DNA of 64,000 nt from Allacma fusca (GCA_947179485.1 OX359245.1:20757067-20821066); one strand, 5' to 3'; shown: positions 1 through 12,426, numbered from the stretch's first letter. Translations and numbers: made by a program. The notes: generated by a model from the letters alone, not told the origin.

Positions 1-926
1 TCGTGGATCTTATGTTTTTTGTCACGGATTACTTGGTTTTTCAAGGAAAAATGATTACAAGAGTTGTTGTAAATTTTAATATTATTATATGAGTTTTTAC
101 TCAATCGAAACGGAATGGGCTGGATCTGGATTTTGTAAATTGGTTGAAATATTGGGCGCGATTGTTAGTGGTAAACACACTTGATGTACACATGAAGAAA
201 ATGATATTACACTGTATGATTTGAGACAACGTGGGGAATTTTGTGGAAAACAATGACAAAATAAACGTTTTTCAGAAAAAGCAACCACTGGATGACATTG
301 ATTACTTTACTATTACCAATTACTGATGAAGGTATTGCACGTCGCACCAAATGTGTACAGTGGTATTTAAACCAACCTTATTACGACGATGGGTACCTGT
401 CAAAACATTTTTTAATCCAACCCTTGACCTTTAATAAATTACTAGTTTTTTACGGTTTCAGTTCTCGACGGAAATGAGGTCTATATCGTACTGACAACTG
501 GGCCCTTACAATTCCGTCCATCGTAAAATGTATCTTACAAAATTTGCAGTCTTTATCACATTGAAGTGGGTTCTGATGAGATGTGTGAGGAAAGACGCAA
601 AATACAAGCACAAATTAATCAAAGTTTTGCCTGTTTTTTGCCATTGCCCACGTCATGGCTGTTCATGGCAGGATTAGCAATAAAAATGTTCCATGATTAC
701 ATATAAAATGCGACAAAACTGAACCTTAATTATGTAGTCAAGGTATTAAGGCATTGCACTGAATTAAATAAATTGATAAGGATGAACAATCCAAAAGAAG
801 TTCACTTGCGCAATAATAATATTAATGTACATACATGCCTCACACTACTCATCAGTCAATCAGTCTACTCACGGTCACTCAAGTATTTAGCTACTAAAAA
901 TAAACGTTAATTTTGATTAAAGTATC
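1..926. other. Unassigned AT-rich sequence
   Basis: No exon chain, RNA gene or repeat structure was recognised here. Short open stretches on both strands (for example 97-288 and 292-477) have no family resemblance and no splice context, so they are left out. Confidence 0.5.
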
Positions 927-1170
927 TCATCTGGTACATAGGGATTTTACATAGGGATTATACCTGGTGCAAAAAATGGTAGTTGGTAGTGCATTATACC
1001 AGGAAAAATACCTGGTGCAAGTAATGTAACCCATAATAGCGTGTACCGTGGTACAATAAATTTGTACCCGGCATGCATTGCTACACCAGGAAAAATCAAT
1101 GTTAAAGGGCACGTGAGAAAGATTGGTCCTTTGGTTTGGAGCTGGGTTTTGGGGGAAAGAAAGAAGCACC

Positions 1171-1560
1171 AGGTATATATTTGGTATCAATTCATGTTAA
1201 ACTGGTGCTGGCAATGAGGAATCTTCGTAAGGGATACTAGGTATATACTTGGTATCAATTCATGTTAAACTGGTACTGGGAATGGAAATTCTCATAAGGT
1301 GTACCAGGTATATACGTGGTATCAATTCAGGTTAAACTGGTACTGGGAATGGAAATTCTCATAAGGTGTACCAGGTATATACGTGGTATCAATTCAGGTT
1401 AAACTGGTGCTGGTAATGAGGAATCTTCGTAAGGGATACTAGGTATATACTTGGTATCAATTCAGGTTAAACTGGTGCTGACAATGGAAATTCCCGTAAG
1501 GTTTTCCAGGTGGTATCATGTGAAACTAAAGTGGTACTGACAATGAGAAGACCACCTGAC
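1171..1560. repeat. 67/68-bp tandem repeat, about 5.5 copies
   Basis: Units starting with AGGTATATA recur at 1171, 1239, 1306, 1373, 1441 and (shortened) 1508, giving periods of 68, 67, 67, 68 and 67 bp. Each unit contains TGGTATCAATTCAGG and TTAAACTGGT. Two unit variants mix along the array, one with GGAATCTTCGTAAGGG and one with GGAAATTCTCATAAGG. A single inverted, diverged copy of the unit core lies at about 2211-2250. The sequence just before the array (927-1170) is rich in CCTGGT/ACCAGG pairs. Confidence 0.9.
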
Positions 1561-1587
1561 GTGCACCGACTACATAATTCAGTTAGC

Positions 1588-1750
1588 ACAAAATGGCGGC
1601 TTCCACAAATACTAGGCAAGGAAATCAACATAACTACAACGTAGTACTAATTGTGTCCACACAAATTTACACAAAATGGCGACTTTCACAAATACTAATC
1701 AAGGGAATCAACATGACGGTGACCGAAAATACATTCTGGAGTATCCGTCC
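1588..1750. repeat. 83-bp imperfect direct duplication
   Basis: The phrase ACAAAATGGCG followed by CACAAATACTA and GGAATCAACAT occurs at 1588 and again at 1671, so a unit of about 83 bp is present twice. No coding meaning is seen. Confidence 0.7.
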
Positions 1751-1983
1751 CAACAAAGCAATGCAAGTTAATACACAATACGACGTGTGAATCCATAACT
1801 TGTTAGTTATTGCAAAAAGCTACCACTTGTGCACTCTGCTTCTGCTCCTTCCATAAATTTTTCCTATAAAACCTATTTCTTCCCTAGATTAAATTCCTCA
1901 TCTAGAAAATACTCTATCATCTACCCCATTATTCCATCACATTAAGATATCGCCCTCCTAGTGTCTGTTTCGTTGTGGTGGCC

Positions 1984-2114
1984 GTTTCGGACAGTGAGGG
2001 TTAGGTTAGTTCGATTGGAAAGGAGCGCTGCTACTGTGATGGCCCCGAACGGGCCATCGTGGTGACAATAGCGCGTCTTTCCACTCGAACTAACCTAACC
2101 TGAACGTCCGAAAC
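1984..2114. repeat. Long imperfect hairpin with telomere-like words
   Basis: GTTTCGGAC at 1984 pairs with GTCCGAAAC ending at 2114. Inward from these ends GGTTAGGTTAGTTCGA pairs with TCGAACTAACCTAACC, and GATGGCCC pairs with GGGCCATC around a four-base centre. The arms are about 60 bp, with mismatches. The stem carries TTAGGTTAG, which resembles the arthropod telomere unit TTAGG, but only about two units are present. Confidence 0.85.
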
Positions 2115-2251
2115 GACGGGCTGGGTTTCCAAATCCGAAAATTCGGATTGCACCCCAGCGTGTTAATTTCTAATCATTGACCTGACACGCTTTTTAGATG
2201 TAATTACCTGTTTGAATTCAATTGATACCACATATATGATATATACCTGAT

Positions 2252-3019
2252 CAGAGGTGTCCACTTGAAATCGTCTTCGTTCATCCTTCAGAAGGGTGAC
2301 CGTTTCCAATTATCCGTTCCTTCATCGTTCCGTAAAATGAAGCCTTCTGAATATTTACCCTTCCTTCGCCCTTCCTTTATTCAAATCTTGCTATAATCCT
2401 TCCTTCAGCCTTCAAAAAATATTAAAATGCCCTTCATGTGTTACCTTCCTTCTATGTTCATATATTTATCCCAAATCTTTTAACACAAGTCACAAAGTCA
2501 GAGCTTTAAACTTCCAACTGCTTACCTCTGAAAAACTAATAATTAGTTTGTAATTAATTACAATTATTGCAGATTATCCGTATGTACATATGTACAGTGA
2601 AGGGAATAAAATGCTTACATGCTCCGGCCCGGAGTCTCCGGAGCCTCCGGAATACCCGGAGCCTCCGGGTATCATTCTGCCGTTGTGAGAAAAATGTTTC
2701 TAGAATAACATTAAGCAGACCCGTCAGAATAATGTTTTTCAGTTGAGTAACGGTGTACTTACGTACATGAACTTTAGTTACGAAAGGATTTTGCCTAAAA
2801 TATAGTAGATGGGATTGCAAGTTCCGACGGCGTTCGAAGGTAGTAAAATTAACATGCTCCTTCACATTCCGTTATTTCTGCAAAGAGCAGAGGCCTTCGT
2901 TCATCCTTCGTTTCCTTTCCAGCCTTCCTTCCGTTCCCTTCATAAATGCCAAAGCTAACGCTTAATTCGTTCAAAGAAGCCTTCTTTGAAGGAAATCCTT
3001 CGAAGGATGGACACCTCTG
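2252..3019. mobile_element. hAT-like non-autonomous element, CCTTC family
   Basis: The ends are a 12-bp inverted repeat, CAGAGGTGTCCA at 2252 and TGGACACCTCTG ending at 3019. The start fits the YAG-G-TG pattern of hAT ends. CCTTC words crowd the inner ends and the middle has a CCGGAG palindrome cluster. The flanking octamers (tacctgat and ccgcggta) do not match, so the target duplication is lost or the element was rearranged. A second CCTTC-rich relative lies at 27220-28721. Confidence 0.75.
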
Positions 3020-5348
3020 CCGCGGTAGCGATACGTACAAGGTACTGAGGATCTACTCCAAGAATGCAACTTTACTTGATTTAATACAAATATGGGCCTT
3101 TGCACAACCCTAGCCTACATCCTGCCCATAATTTAAATACACCGGGTCCCCACCTCGTAGCCATAAGCGAGGCTCGTAAAGTTACAATCCTCCTATAAAG
3201 GAACTACACAATATTTGGTTACACACATTTGGTATGGTATAGGATAAGAGCGCAAAGCTAACCCTTGTCTAGAAGGTGACCCTTCTTGCGCTCAAGCCGC
3301 TGTAATTTCGCGCATAACAATTTGCATCTGGAGCTTGGCAGTAGCCATTTTTTGCGGAGTTTTCGTCGTCGGATGCGCGAGTACCTTCTGCGAATCTGAG
3401 CATCCTGTAAGCGGAAATGTAAATAAACTTATAAACTTCAGAAATATCTCAACTGTTATAAGTACTGGCAACGTTTTTAGAAAGTCATATTGGGAACCTA
3501 GAACTTGTACAAATGATCACTCAACTAAGAGTTGTTCATAATTCAACCTCATTAGATAATTGATAGTGGGTACCAGAAGTCGGAGTTTTGTGGCAGGATT
3601 CTTCAAGAAAACAAATTTTCGTACAGGGCAAAAAAATCGGGCAGAAACAAAACAAAGGGGGAGAGAGTTTTCTTTGATTTAAGGGCTTTTTAAATAGGTT
3701 TACCCTTTCTTTAGCAATGATTTTGAAAAATGTAGATCACTTCGAGGGAAATGTGCTTTTTAACATGGATTTAGAATTTAATTTACATTTTTTAGTTTTT
3801 ATCACGTTTAATTATACGTACGTTCGTAAGTGAAAACCGTTTTTCATCTGGTATTTTTGAAACTTCACACCAGGGACATTTTTCATCTTCCGTTTCCCAA
3901 AAACTTGTGAAACTCATAGCTAGTATTTTCGGATGCAACAGGACTTTGGACTTTCTAACTTATCATAGTAACTGGATTGAAAGCCGAAGATGGGGGAAGG
4001 AAGTTTAGAGCCGTCAACGCCGTTCTCAACATTATTAGTTCCTGGGTTCCTTAATGTTTTTATAGAAACTTAAATGCAATTAGAAGCAATTCCAATAAGA
4101 TGGTTCTGTTTATACTGATTGCAATTATTTGTTATGCTCAAAATGAACTACGTAAATAGTAATAGTTAATCATTCATTTCCCTAAGTTTCAATGTCTAGT
4201 TTTTGGTTGGACGATAGATATGTGAAATTAATGTAATGAACACAAATCTCACTACGCTGATGTTGATATGCGTGGACACAACTTTATCACAATACCTATA
4301 GAAAACGTATCCGGAAGCTATCTGTGCATATAATGATCTGTATATATGATTATAAATAGATTTTGCCATTCATTAATTACAATAATAACGAGCATATTTA
4401 CATAATGTTACAATGCTACTATTTATTGTTGATTTCGAATTAAAAAGCTGATTGGCTGAAGACAGGTAGCAGCTGGCTTCTATTCTGTGAGGAAAGATGT
4501 TGTAATATCCAAATAGTTAAATAAGAATTTTCTAGGTTATAAATGTGAACAGTAAGTATTGTGGAAGATTATTTTCTCTTCAAGAGCAACACTATTAGGA
4601 TATATACCGGCTTATGTCGTTATTACTATATTGGAGCAAAAACGAGGGAGAGGTGTAAATCTACGGACGCTCATTTAGAGAGTACACAATAATTTGAGTC
4701 GTTAGTAGTGCGATAAAATTTGGACATGGTATAAATGTATGTACAAATATATTGCATAAGTACATATAGTTATCCGGTTCCGGAGAACACTCCCTTTTAC
4801 AAGTAAAGAAATTATAAAAACATTCAAGTTATAATTTTGAAGATTAAAGAACTGTTTTATGAACGACTTAGCCCATACACGATGATTGTGAGAAGATCAG
4901 TCATCCTTTATTATTGCCATACTTTACTCACTAACATGTAGGTCAACTCTCTCTACAAGGGAGTACTCTATAAGGGAAAACTCACTATAAGGGACATAAT
5001 TGGTTGGTCCCGGCAAAATGCCCATATAACTACATGTATAAGACTCGCCTTATAAGGGATATGTTTATAAGGGAAAACTCCCTATAAGGGAACATATTTC
5101 AAGGTACGATGGAGTGGTACACACATTCGATAACGGATTTTCAAAAAATAATTGGTATGTCTGCAGGCGCTTCCACCAGAATTTGGAAACAAAACGTGCA
5201 AACTACATACTAAGCTAATTTTTGCACTTCAGTTTGCTTCATGCTTGAGCAACCATGATGCTATTTATCCTGTTCAAATAAACCCAGATGTACAAGAATC
5301 ATTGGATGAAATTCGCATGGATAAATAATTCTATAGTGTATTTTGCAA
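3020..5348. other. Unassigned sequence with a CTATAAGGGA motif cluster
   Basis: No gene recognised. At 4955-5095 the words CTATAAGGGA, AAAACTC and TATAAGGGA recur several times, resembling inner ends of the pogo-like elements elsewhere in the window. No terminal inverted repeat pair could be closed. A stop-free stretch at 3248-3406 with one hydrophobic segment is not supported enough to call. Confidence 0.4.
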
Positions 5349-7180
5349 GATTCGTCATCCCATATGAATTTCCTCAGAGTGCATGATTTTTTAATCAGCA
5401 CTCTGGACGCAATTGAGTTCCATGGATTCATGTTGTTATGGCAATGGATCTCATAAGGATTCTTTTCCATTCATTTGGAAGGAGTTTGAAAAGTCAGGTT
5501 ACCGAACAGTGTTCGACAAAGGTCCGGCTGTTAGCTCGAGTTTGTTCAAATAAGTAAGAGCACATCCCTTTTTAAGGCAACCGTTTCATTATGACTTCCG
5601 TGTCGTGAGTCGAAAATTGGTAACTATGCAGAAATCATCTCAATTTTGTTTCGGTTCCCGGTTAAGTTTTTCTGTCCTTCTGGAAAGTATGCTACGAGTG
5701 GCCAAACAATTCCACCGAAACCCGTATTGGGCCATGTTTTGGGCAAGTGCATTATCCCACTTCGAAACTTCCATGAGCACGTTTGCAGAGCCATCTCTAT
5801 TGTATTCTTTGGAGTACCTTCACCAGAAACAACTATTGAACAATACTATTATTCTGATTATGCTCAGTGATCATGGGATGTGGTGGCGTGATTTTCAGAA
5901 CGGGGGTGACCAAGCATTCTTGGAGCAACGGCTTCCGCTGCTGTACATTGTACATGGTATTGCCGCAACATTTCAAGGAAAAGTATTCAGTTGCCTTCAA
6001 AAGTTTAGACAGCATTTGCTCTGCATTCGACATTAAAAGATTTATTTTTTTGGCTTATCGGTTCTTTATCGCAGAGACTGACTTTATCCAGATTACAAGT
6101 CACTTGTTTATAATTATTTCGTACAACTGTTTTCACGCTTTTTCTGCTAAAATTTTGAAACTTTTGCCAAAACTTTTTTGTGTCACTGACACGAATCCAG
6201 TCTTTCTTATGGTATAAAATTCAGCTCTCCGTGGCCAGTTTTTCCTGGTGTATCACAACACTTTACACAGAGCAAAATACACACGTCAGCTCACACCGCC
6301 CCTCTCCTGCTCCAAACGGGAAATTAATTTAAGTCTGTGCCAAAATATTTATAACTTCTGGTGCACCGCGGTTAAAATCAGAAAATACTTTTTAATGCTA
6401 ATAGAAGATGGTTAAGGACAAGCTTATTTCAGGTTTCTTTCATTACATATAATTTGATCTAGAGATTGAATTAGGCTAAGCAATTTTATCACAATACACT
6501 TTTAAAATTTTGAATGTAGTAATAAGCTAACTAACTTTTCTTTTAATTTTATCACAAATAATTGGAGCGATTTCTCTTTTCTCTCCATGCAAACAAAGAA
6601 TTTATCTGGAAATGTTCAATATGGTTGAAAGGGCTCTGGCCAAATATCGACCTGAATAAACTATATATATATATACATTAAAAGATTTATTGAGTTTGGA
6701 GCACATTTATAACAAGCGTTTGGGAAAACGTACTTTTACGCGAAAACCGAAATAACAGTTTATTCCTTTCCATCTGTGCCAGCAGAATTTGCGGCATGAC
6801 TGGAATCTCTTTAATTAATTGTGCTTGCGGTACCCGTCATTCCATGTCAGTAACGGATCAGGACGGGATTCCTTAACGAAAACTTAAGTGGATATGACCA
6901 GTGTAGTCATTTAGAGCTTGTAAATATAACTGAAGCTTTCGATAATGGAGTTCGGAGCCATTAAGGAATTGGACAGGGCCTGATTGAAAATGTTATTAAA
7001 CAGCGAAATGAGAGGGCTGTAAAACGCAGTTATGGAGACTATTTCGAAATAAGAATTAGCACAAATCCAGGTCGCGAGAAGTACTACGTGGCCGTTGTAG
7101 TCAACGACTTCGACGGGGAGGTCTCTATTGAAGGTATTGCGAGAGTTAGCATTTATGGTCACGATGCAGACTGTATGCCT
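5349..7180 (+). pseudogene. DUF229 family (alkaline-phosphatase-like fold) pseudogene
   Basis: Four pieces in family order but in different frames. At 5349 lies DSSSHMNFLR, the counterpart of the family's D-S-x-S-R-x-N-F motif. At 5458 lies DSFPFIWKEFEKSGYRT, which runs into a stop, followed by QPFHYDFR. The best piece is 5605-6036, with CFGSR, LSHFE, LNNTIILIMLSDHGM and QRLPLLYI. The SDHG is the metal-site motif of the fold. After about 750 bp of unrelated AT-rich sequence the C-terminal part resumes: NCACGT near 6815, then an open stretch at about 6990-7170 containing YGDYFEIRI and ARVSIYGHDADC. Known members are full-length, single-chain extracellular or membrane-linked proteins of unknown substrate. 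Stops, frame changes, a missing segment between the first two pieces and the insertion show that the copy is dead. The family call is firm; the exact ends are not. Confidence 0.8.
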
Positions 7181-7534
7181 GTGTTGGAATTAATTGTTAT
7201 TGTAACTCACAGAATTAAGAAGTACTCGTCTTCCAGGATTCAATTATTAATTTAAGGCTCACGTTTGCTATTGTTTTTGATCTTTAAAGTAATAACGAAA
7301 ATTAAAGTGCTAAAATAATTAACACGTGCAAAACTAGAGTAATGGGTTTTAAGAAATAGTAAATAATTATTGTATTTATTTTTTAGACCTGTGAAATTTA
7401 TAGATAATAATTACGTCCATTGGTAAATTAATTTTATAATGTGGTCTGTAGCATTTCAGCAGTTTTTTCAGATTGTGGTTCCAGATTTGAAACTAAAAGG
7501 TATGAAGTACACATAATGTTATGAATATGCTAAT

Positions 7535-8340
7535 TAGACATGTTCATACCGTTCTTGTTTAAAATACCGTAATTACCGTTACCGTAAAGTGGAAAAACTC
7601 CGGTAATATTTTTAAGGTGCGGTATCGTAAATTAATCCGATTATGGTAAAAACACGAATATAAGTCGATTTTTATGGTATGTGTGTAAAGATATGAAGTA
7701 AAAAATCCAACATCAGATATTCAACAATCAGTTTAGCGTCTTTGATGTCAATTAATGTGAGAGTATTAAATGTGCAGAAATTCCTTATAAAATAAGCTAG
7801 TTTGAAAAAAATCAAATTTCCTTTTTTACATTCGTATGAAAAATATGAAAATCATAAAATACAGAAAACGATACTGAATTCTTCGATCTATCTTCTAGTA
7901 ATTTTTCCTAAACTAAATCTTTACCGAATTCGGTCGTACTTATATTAATTTAGGATGTGACTTCCCATCTCTTTCTCATAACAGGTGAAGTGCCATCATG
8001 CCGTCAGACCGACTCATAAAATGACTCCAAACACTTAAATTACTAGACGTACGACTTGGTTTAGATTCTAAATAATCAGTTCGATTAAGTTTTTTTCCAT
8101 ATTGACACTACACAGTCTTTATTTTCGAACGAATTCCGTTCATTTTTGAGTTTAACTCTTTTTAATGAAAATTCGAGTATGTAACACCACAATTTTATGA
8201 GCCTTCCGCTGGATTGACGATATCGAATGGAGTTACGATATCGCTTCAAAAAACCGAGAATTATCGTACCTAAACCGTACCTAAGTTTTTTACGGTAATT
8301 ACGGTATTACCGTACTACGATACCGTAGTTGACATGTCTA
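7535..8340. mobile_element. hAT-like non-autonomous element, TTACGGTA family
   Basis: The inverted ends are TAGACATGT at 7535 and ACATGTCTA ending at 8340, flanked by a perfect 8-bp target duplication ATGCTAAT (7527-7534 and 8341-8348). The inner ends are packed with TACCG/CGGTA words, such as TACCGTAATTACCG on the left and ACGGTAATTACGGTATTACCG-like sequence on the right. No transposase frame is present. 806 bp. Confidence 0.92.
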
Positions 8341-8348
8341 ATGCTAAT

Positions 8349-11100
8349 ATACTCAGCCAAGGATCATATTAATCAGGGGCAGCTCACGGCACTATGACTG
8401 GAACAGATTTACCGTATGCAAAAGAACGATTTGTTATTAGCACAGAGAAACGATATGTGCTATAAATTTACGGGCTATGTCGAAATGATTTACAGGTTCG
8501 TCTCTCACTAAAGCCATCTACAGGGGTGTTTGTACATCCTTGGACAGTGACGTCATGCTTACAGGACATTTTATATATTTTGAAATGTTGTTAGCAATAA
8601 CATGAACAACGTGTGTACAGAGTTTCATTGGGCTTCTCCGAAAACTTTACCCGCTAATACCCTCCAACGTTGAGAGGTCTATAATATGTTTCCAGGGAGC
8701 GCTTGACCTGGTGTCATGGCAGGGGTCACTTATAATTTTATTATTTTGTGTTTTTTCATAGTACAGTGACAGCTAGATTTATCTTTGTAAAAACTAGGAG
8801 GTTGGCTCTGCCATGATTGCTTCCAGAGCCAAACAAAGATAACCTGCGGAAGAGTCCGAAATTCGGGTTTTTCTGCAAGTGGGCTTAGTGGCCTCCAGGA
8901 TAAATTCATTGCGTCGAATTTGAATCTCCTAGAACCCTGAGATTCCTATGTGTACTTTGAAGGAATAATTCGCATGGATATTGTTATAAGAAATAAAAAG
9001 ATGATTCGTGTTCGAAGGTCATAAATGATAAATAATCATGCATGAATCATCTCCCGGGTATTTTGTAAGAGTCCCTGCAGGAATAAAATATATATTGTGT
9101 GCTGAAATCGAAGAAGGGATATTCGTCAGTGGTTGAAACTCTGGTGTACTAATATAAACAATATTTTAAGAAACACGGCTACCAACGCACCAAAGATAAA
9201 GGCGAAAGTGAGATTGGTAACAAGTAAATTCACGTCAACTACCCGAAGGGGCGTTTTGCTTCAACTGAAAGTGTCCTTTAAAGTTCACGTCAGTTCAGCG
9301 GTTCAGCCCACTATATTTACTGTGGGTTAAGCCATTTACCCCAAGGAAATGTTGGTGCCATGATTATAATCCCGCAAGTTTTGATGGACGTGATAACAGA
9401 AGTCTCATAGATTTCCCAATATACCCGGGCATAAATAGGCAGTCTGAAGAGTAAGATTATTATGATGAAAGTAAGTGATACTAACTTACCCATGAAGTCA
9501 TCCGGAATAGAAACACTTGCATATTTTTAATTTCGAGATAGGGAAATAATTCGTGTACTAACTAGGGTCTCATCTAGCGCCGGGGTCCGGAAAAGACCCC
9601 GATAAGAGGGTATGTAGATTCTAACCAAACCCGAGGAACCCGGTAAAACGTCGAGGGCATAGCAAAGGATATATGAAGAGCACAAAATAATTTTAATTGT
9701 GAATTTAGACGCCTTTTTAGATACACAAATTAAATTTTAAATTCCTTTAAGTTCCTGTAAGTTCTTTTAAGTCCAAGAATGTAAAAACACCCCTGTATAT
9801 CTGTAAACACTGAACTTCCGGTTACACCAAAAAATATAGCAATAGACACTGATTTGAATGACAGAAAATCTAAAACATTTTGTAACTAATCTTCTACAGA
9901 ACCAGCTTCAAAAAATATTAACAACGTAAATTTTTTTAGCATCTGCAGAATGAATGTACGTAAGATGACTCCTCTGATGTATATATAACTTCACCATACC
10001 AATCCACTCAGAAAAATCAACAACCGAATACCTGACAACAAAAAATATGACAGCTACTGAAACATTTCACTTTTCCTTTGACGTTTCTCCCAACGAAATA
10101 AGTGAATGCACTGCCCACAAAATCTCCATTCAATTCACCTATTATAATCAAATGACTTAAATGTATTAGAATACCCCGAGTTGAACTGAACATACTCAAC
10201 AAAATCACCAAAACTTATCATTGGCCATACTCAAATAGTGATGAAAACCTGCGATGAGTTTATACAAAGAGTTTACCGTATTGGAGTATTTCGTCTGAAG
10301 ACAAAAATTGAGAAACACTGCAACAACTATAATTTTAATGTAATTTTTTAATACAGAATCCGAACAAACCAGAAGCATTTATGCATGTTATTTCTCTGTG
10401 TGCTCGTTTTCAAAAATCCGTTATTTCCGGAGTATGCTATCCATGTCAATATACGCACTTACAATTATGCCGTTAAGTGGACTCACCAGAATTTAATCAG
10501 AATATAGGGGCTAATAATAAAATCAGAATGATAAAGGATACAAAAATAGGAGGGGGAGAAATTTCGGTGACTACGTTCTATGAAGAAAAACATTTGAGTA
10601 GAATCCCGATAGGTGTACATAAAGAAAATAAATATGTATAAGTATGTCAATAATCATTTCGACAGAAGCCGTAACAAGAACAATATTCAAATTACTCTCG
10701 TTGTAGGAGACCCTAATAGCAGTATTTTTTCTACAAAAGTAATTGTATAACGCCGAAATCCCACTTAGAACACCATGAGAGTTAAATTTTGATCGTTTAT
10801 TATTGCTGCCCATGTAAAGAGAGTGCACTTTATTGATCATACAATTTCTGTCCTCAATGTTTACGCTATTTTTGTTTAAACTTCTTGCGAATTTATGTGT
10901 TAATTACAATTCAAAATAACATATGCTTCCAATTAATGCTTAAACAAATATTTACTTGCGGAAATTTCTCAGCCTCTAGAAGCTCATCCTAATAAAATTG
11001 TAAACATTGACATTTACAATTAAAATGATATTTACACAGAACTGTAAACAAGCAGGACCCTATGGTAATCTTTCCTGCCAAGCTTTTGCTACGAGTTTAG
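8349..11100. other. Long unassigned stretch
   Basis: AT-rich sequence without a recognisable exon chain, RNA gene or closed inverted-repeat element. A short GC-rich island at 9570-9660 (GCGCCGGGGTCCGG) may be a repeat fragment. The open stretches here (9133-9330, 10017-10211, 10571-10840) show no family features. Confidence 0.45.
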
Positions 11101-11103
11101 TTT

Positions 11104-11140
11104 TATATAAGCAGTGTAAAATAATAGTAAGTTTCAGCCA
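11104..11140 (+). promoter_or_regulatory. Likely core promoter of the Kunitz gene
   Basis: TATATAAG at 11104-11111 is a good TATA box, and TTTCAGCC about 28 bp later could hold the start site. The start codon follows at 11213. Placement is by sequence only. Confidence 0.5.
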
Positions 11141-11212
11141 AAAAATACGCTGCATATCCTCCAGGTTTTGAGTGTATAAGGAACAAAATTTCGAGGTTGT
11201 CACACGAAAAAA

Positions 11213-11913
11213 ATGAGCAATTTCATTATTTACACTATTTTCTTCATATTACCTTCAATGCGTAAAGGTATATGCGGGGATGTCCCAGGTAAATTTAAAA
11301 CAAATTTAAATAAGTTTTGTTGGTCTTATACAATTTTGTTTATTTTATTTATTAATTAAATGCCATAAGGGGGTTGTATGATTTTGTAAATGATTTTTTG
11401 ACCGCATGTGACATTTTTGTTTTAGAATTGGAAAATCCATGTGAAGATAGACCATTCCCTAAAACATGTGAGGAAGCGAATGGCCTGTCCCGATTCTTTT
11501 ATGACCGATTCTCCAAGAGCTGCGTCGGCTCAAAATGTCAGAATGAAGGAGGTTTTGGCGATCTCGTCACATGTGCAAATGAATGTGAGAAGCATCGATC
11601 TGTTCGGAAGGTTTCTTCAGGTAACAAATTCGGTGTCCTCGCGGATTTTGAGATAACAGCCCCAAAGAAACTAAGCATAGCCACCAAACGAAGGTTCCCA
11701 TTAAGCCTATGTGAGCTGGAATGGGATAGTGGATTGATCTGCCCAGGAATTCGGAGAGGAAGCTACTTGGATCAGTTTCATTATGACCAGAAGAGCAACA
11801 CTTGCGAACATTTTATTTACAATGGTTGCGGAGGAAACGCTAATAGGTTTTTTACTCTCTGGGAATGCATTCAATCTTGTGTGAAAAAAAATTATAGTGT
11901 AAACGGACTGTAA
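11213..11913 (+). CDS. Secreted two-domain Kunitz (BPTI-type) protein
   Basis: Two exons, 11213-11288 and 11426-11913, joined in frame (GT at 11289, AG at 11424) to give 187 residues. Residues 4-14 are hydrophobic, a likely signal peptide. Domain 1 (cysteines 31, 40, 58, 63, 75, 79) has gaps of 8, 17, 4, 11 and 3 residues. Domain 2 (cysteines 121, 131, 152, 160, 173, 177) has 9, 20, 7, 12 and 3, and contains the family signature FIYNGCGGNANRF. Standard domains have 8, 15, 7, 12, 3, so domain 1 is eroded between its third and fourth cysteines. Domain 2 has a longer binding loop with proline directly after the second cysteine, where inhibitors of trypsin carry Lys or Arg. Members usually block serine proteases or act as venom, saliva or defence proteins. 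Here an inhibitor of trypsin-like enzymes is unlikely, so the target is open. A TATA box precedes it and AATAAA follows. Confidence 0.88.
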
Positions 11914-12051
11914 TATATTTTCCAGTTTTAGGTTTAATTCAGTAACTCGGTAATTTTGAAAATTTTTGCATTCACACACAGTTAATATTACTAATTATAA
12001 GCTCTCATTTCCTTGCATAAAATGTTATTAAATTCCTAGAATGTATGTGGT

Positions 12052-12057
12052 AATAAA
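12052..12057 (+). terminator. Poly(A) signal of the Kunitz gene
   Basis: AATAAA lies 139 bp after the stop codon on the same strand, in AT-rich sequence. Confidence 0.5.
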
Positions 12058-12426
12058 ATAGCACAATTTGGAATTCACTGTAAATTGTTGTTTATAAATG
12101 TATAAATACTTATACATAGATATCTTTTACCGAATTTGGAAAATTTCGAATTTCCTATAAGACAGATATTGACTTGATTGTGCTCGCTCGAAACGGTCTA
12201 TAGTATGGTAGCAAAATGGTCTCCTTATGCCCACCTTCAACATGGTGTAGAGTAAGGATAACATATATGCATGAAATAATCAGTCTGCCTGAAACTCCAT
12301 TTAGGTACCGTGCTAAGGTAGAGTCAAACATAGACTGCCTTAGATTTATTTTACTCCTGTAAAGGAAAACTATGTTCACAAAGAAGTGGGAGCGAACTTA
12401 CGATTACATAACCTAATTAGTCACCT

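Noticed and set aside
292..477. 61-codon open frame near the left edge
   Set aside because: No family features, no splice context and base composition like the surroundings.
3248..3406. Stop-free stretch with cysteines and one membrane-like segment, ending at a GTAAG
   Set aside because: No start codon, no partner exons and no recognised family. Too weak to annotate as an exon.
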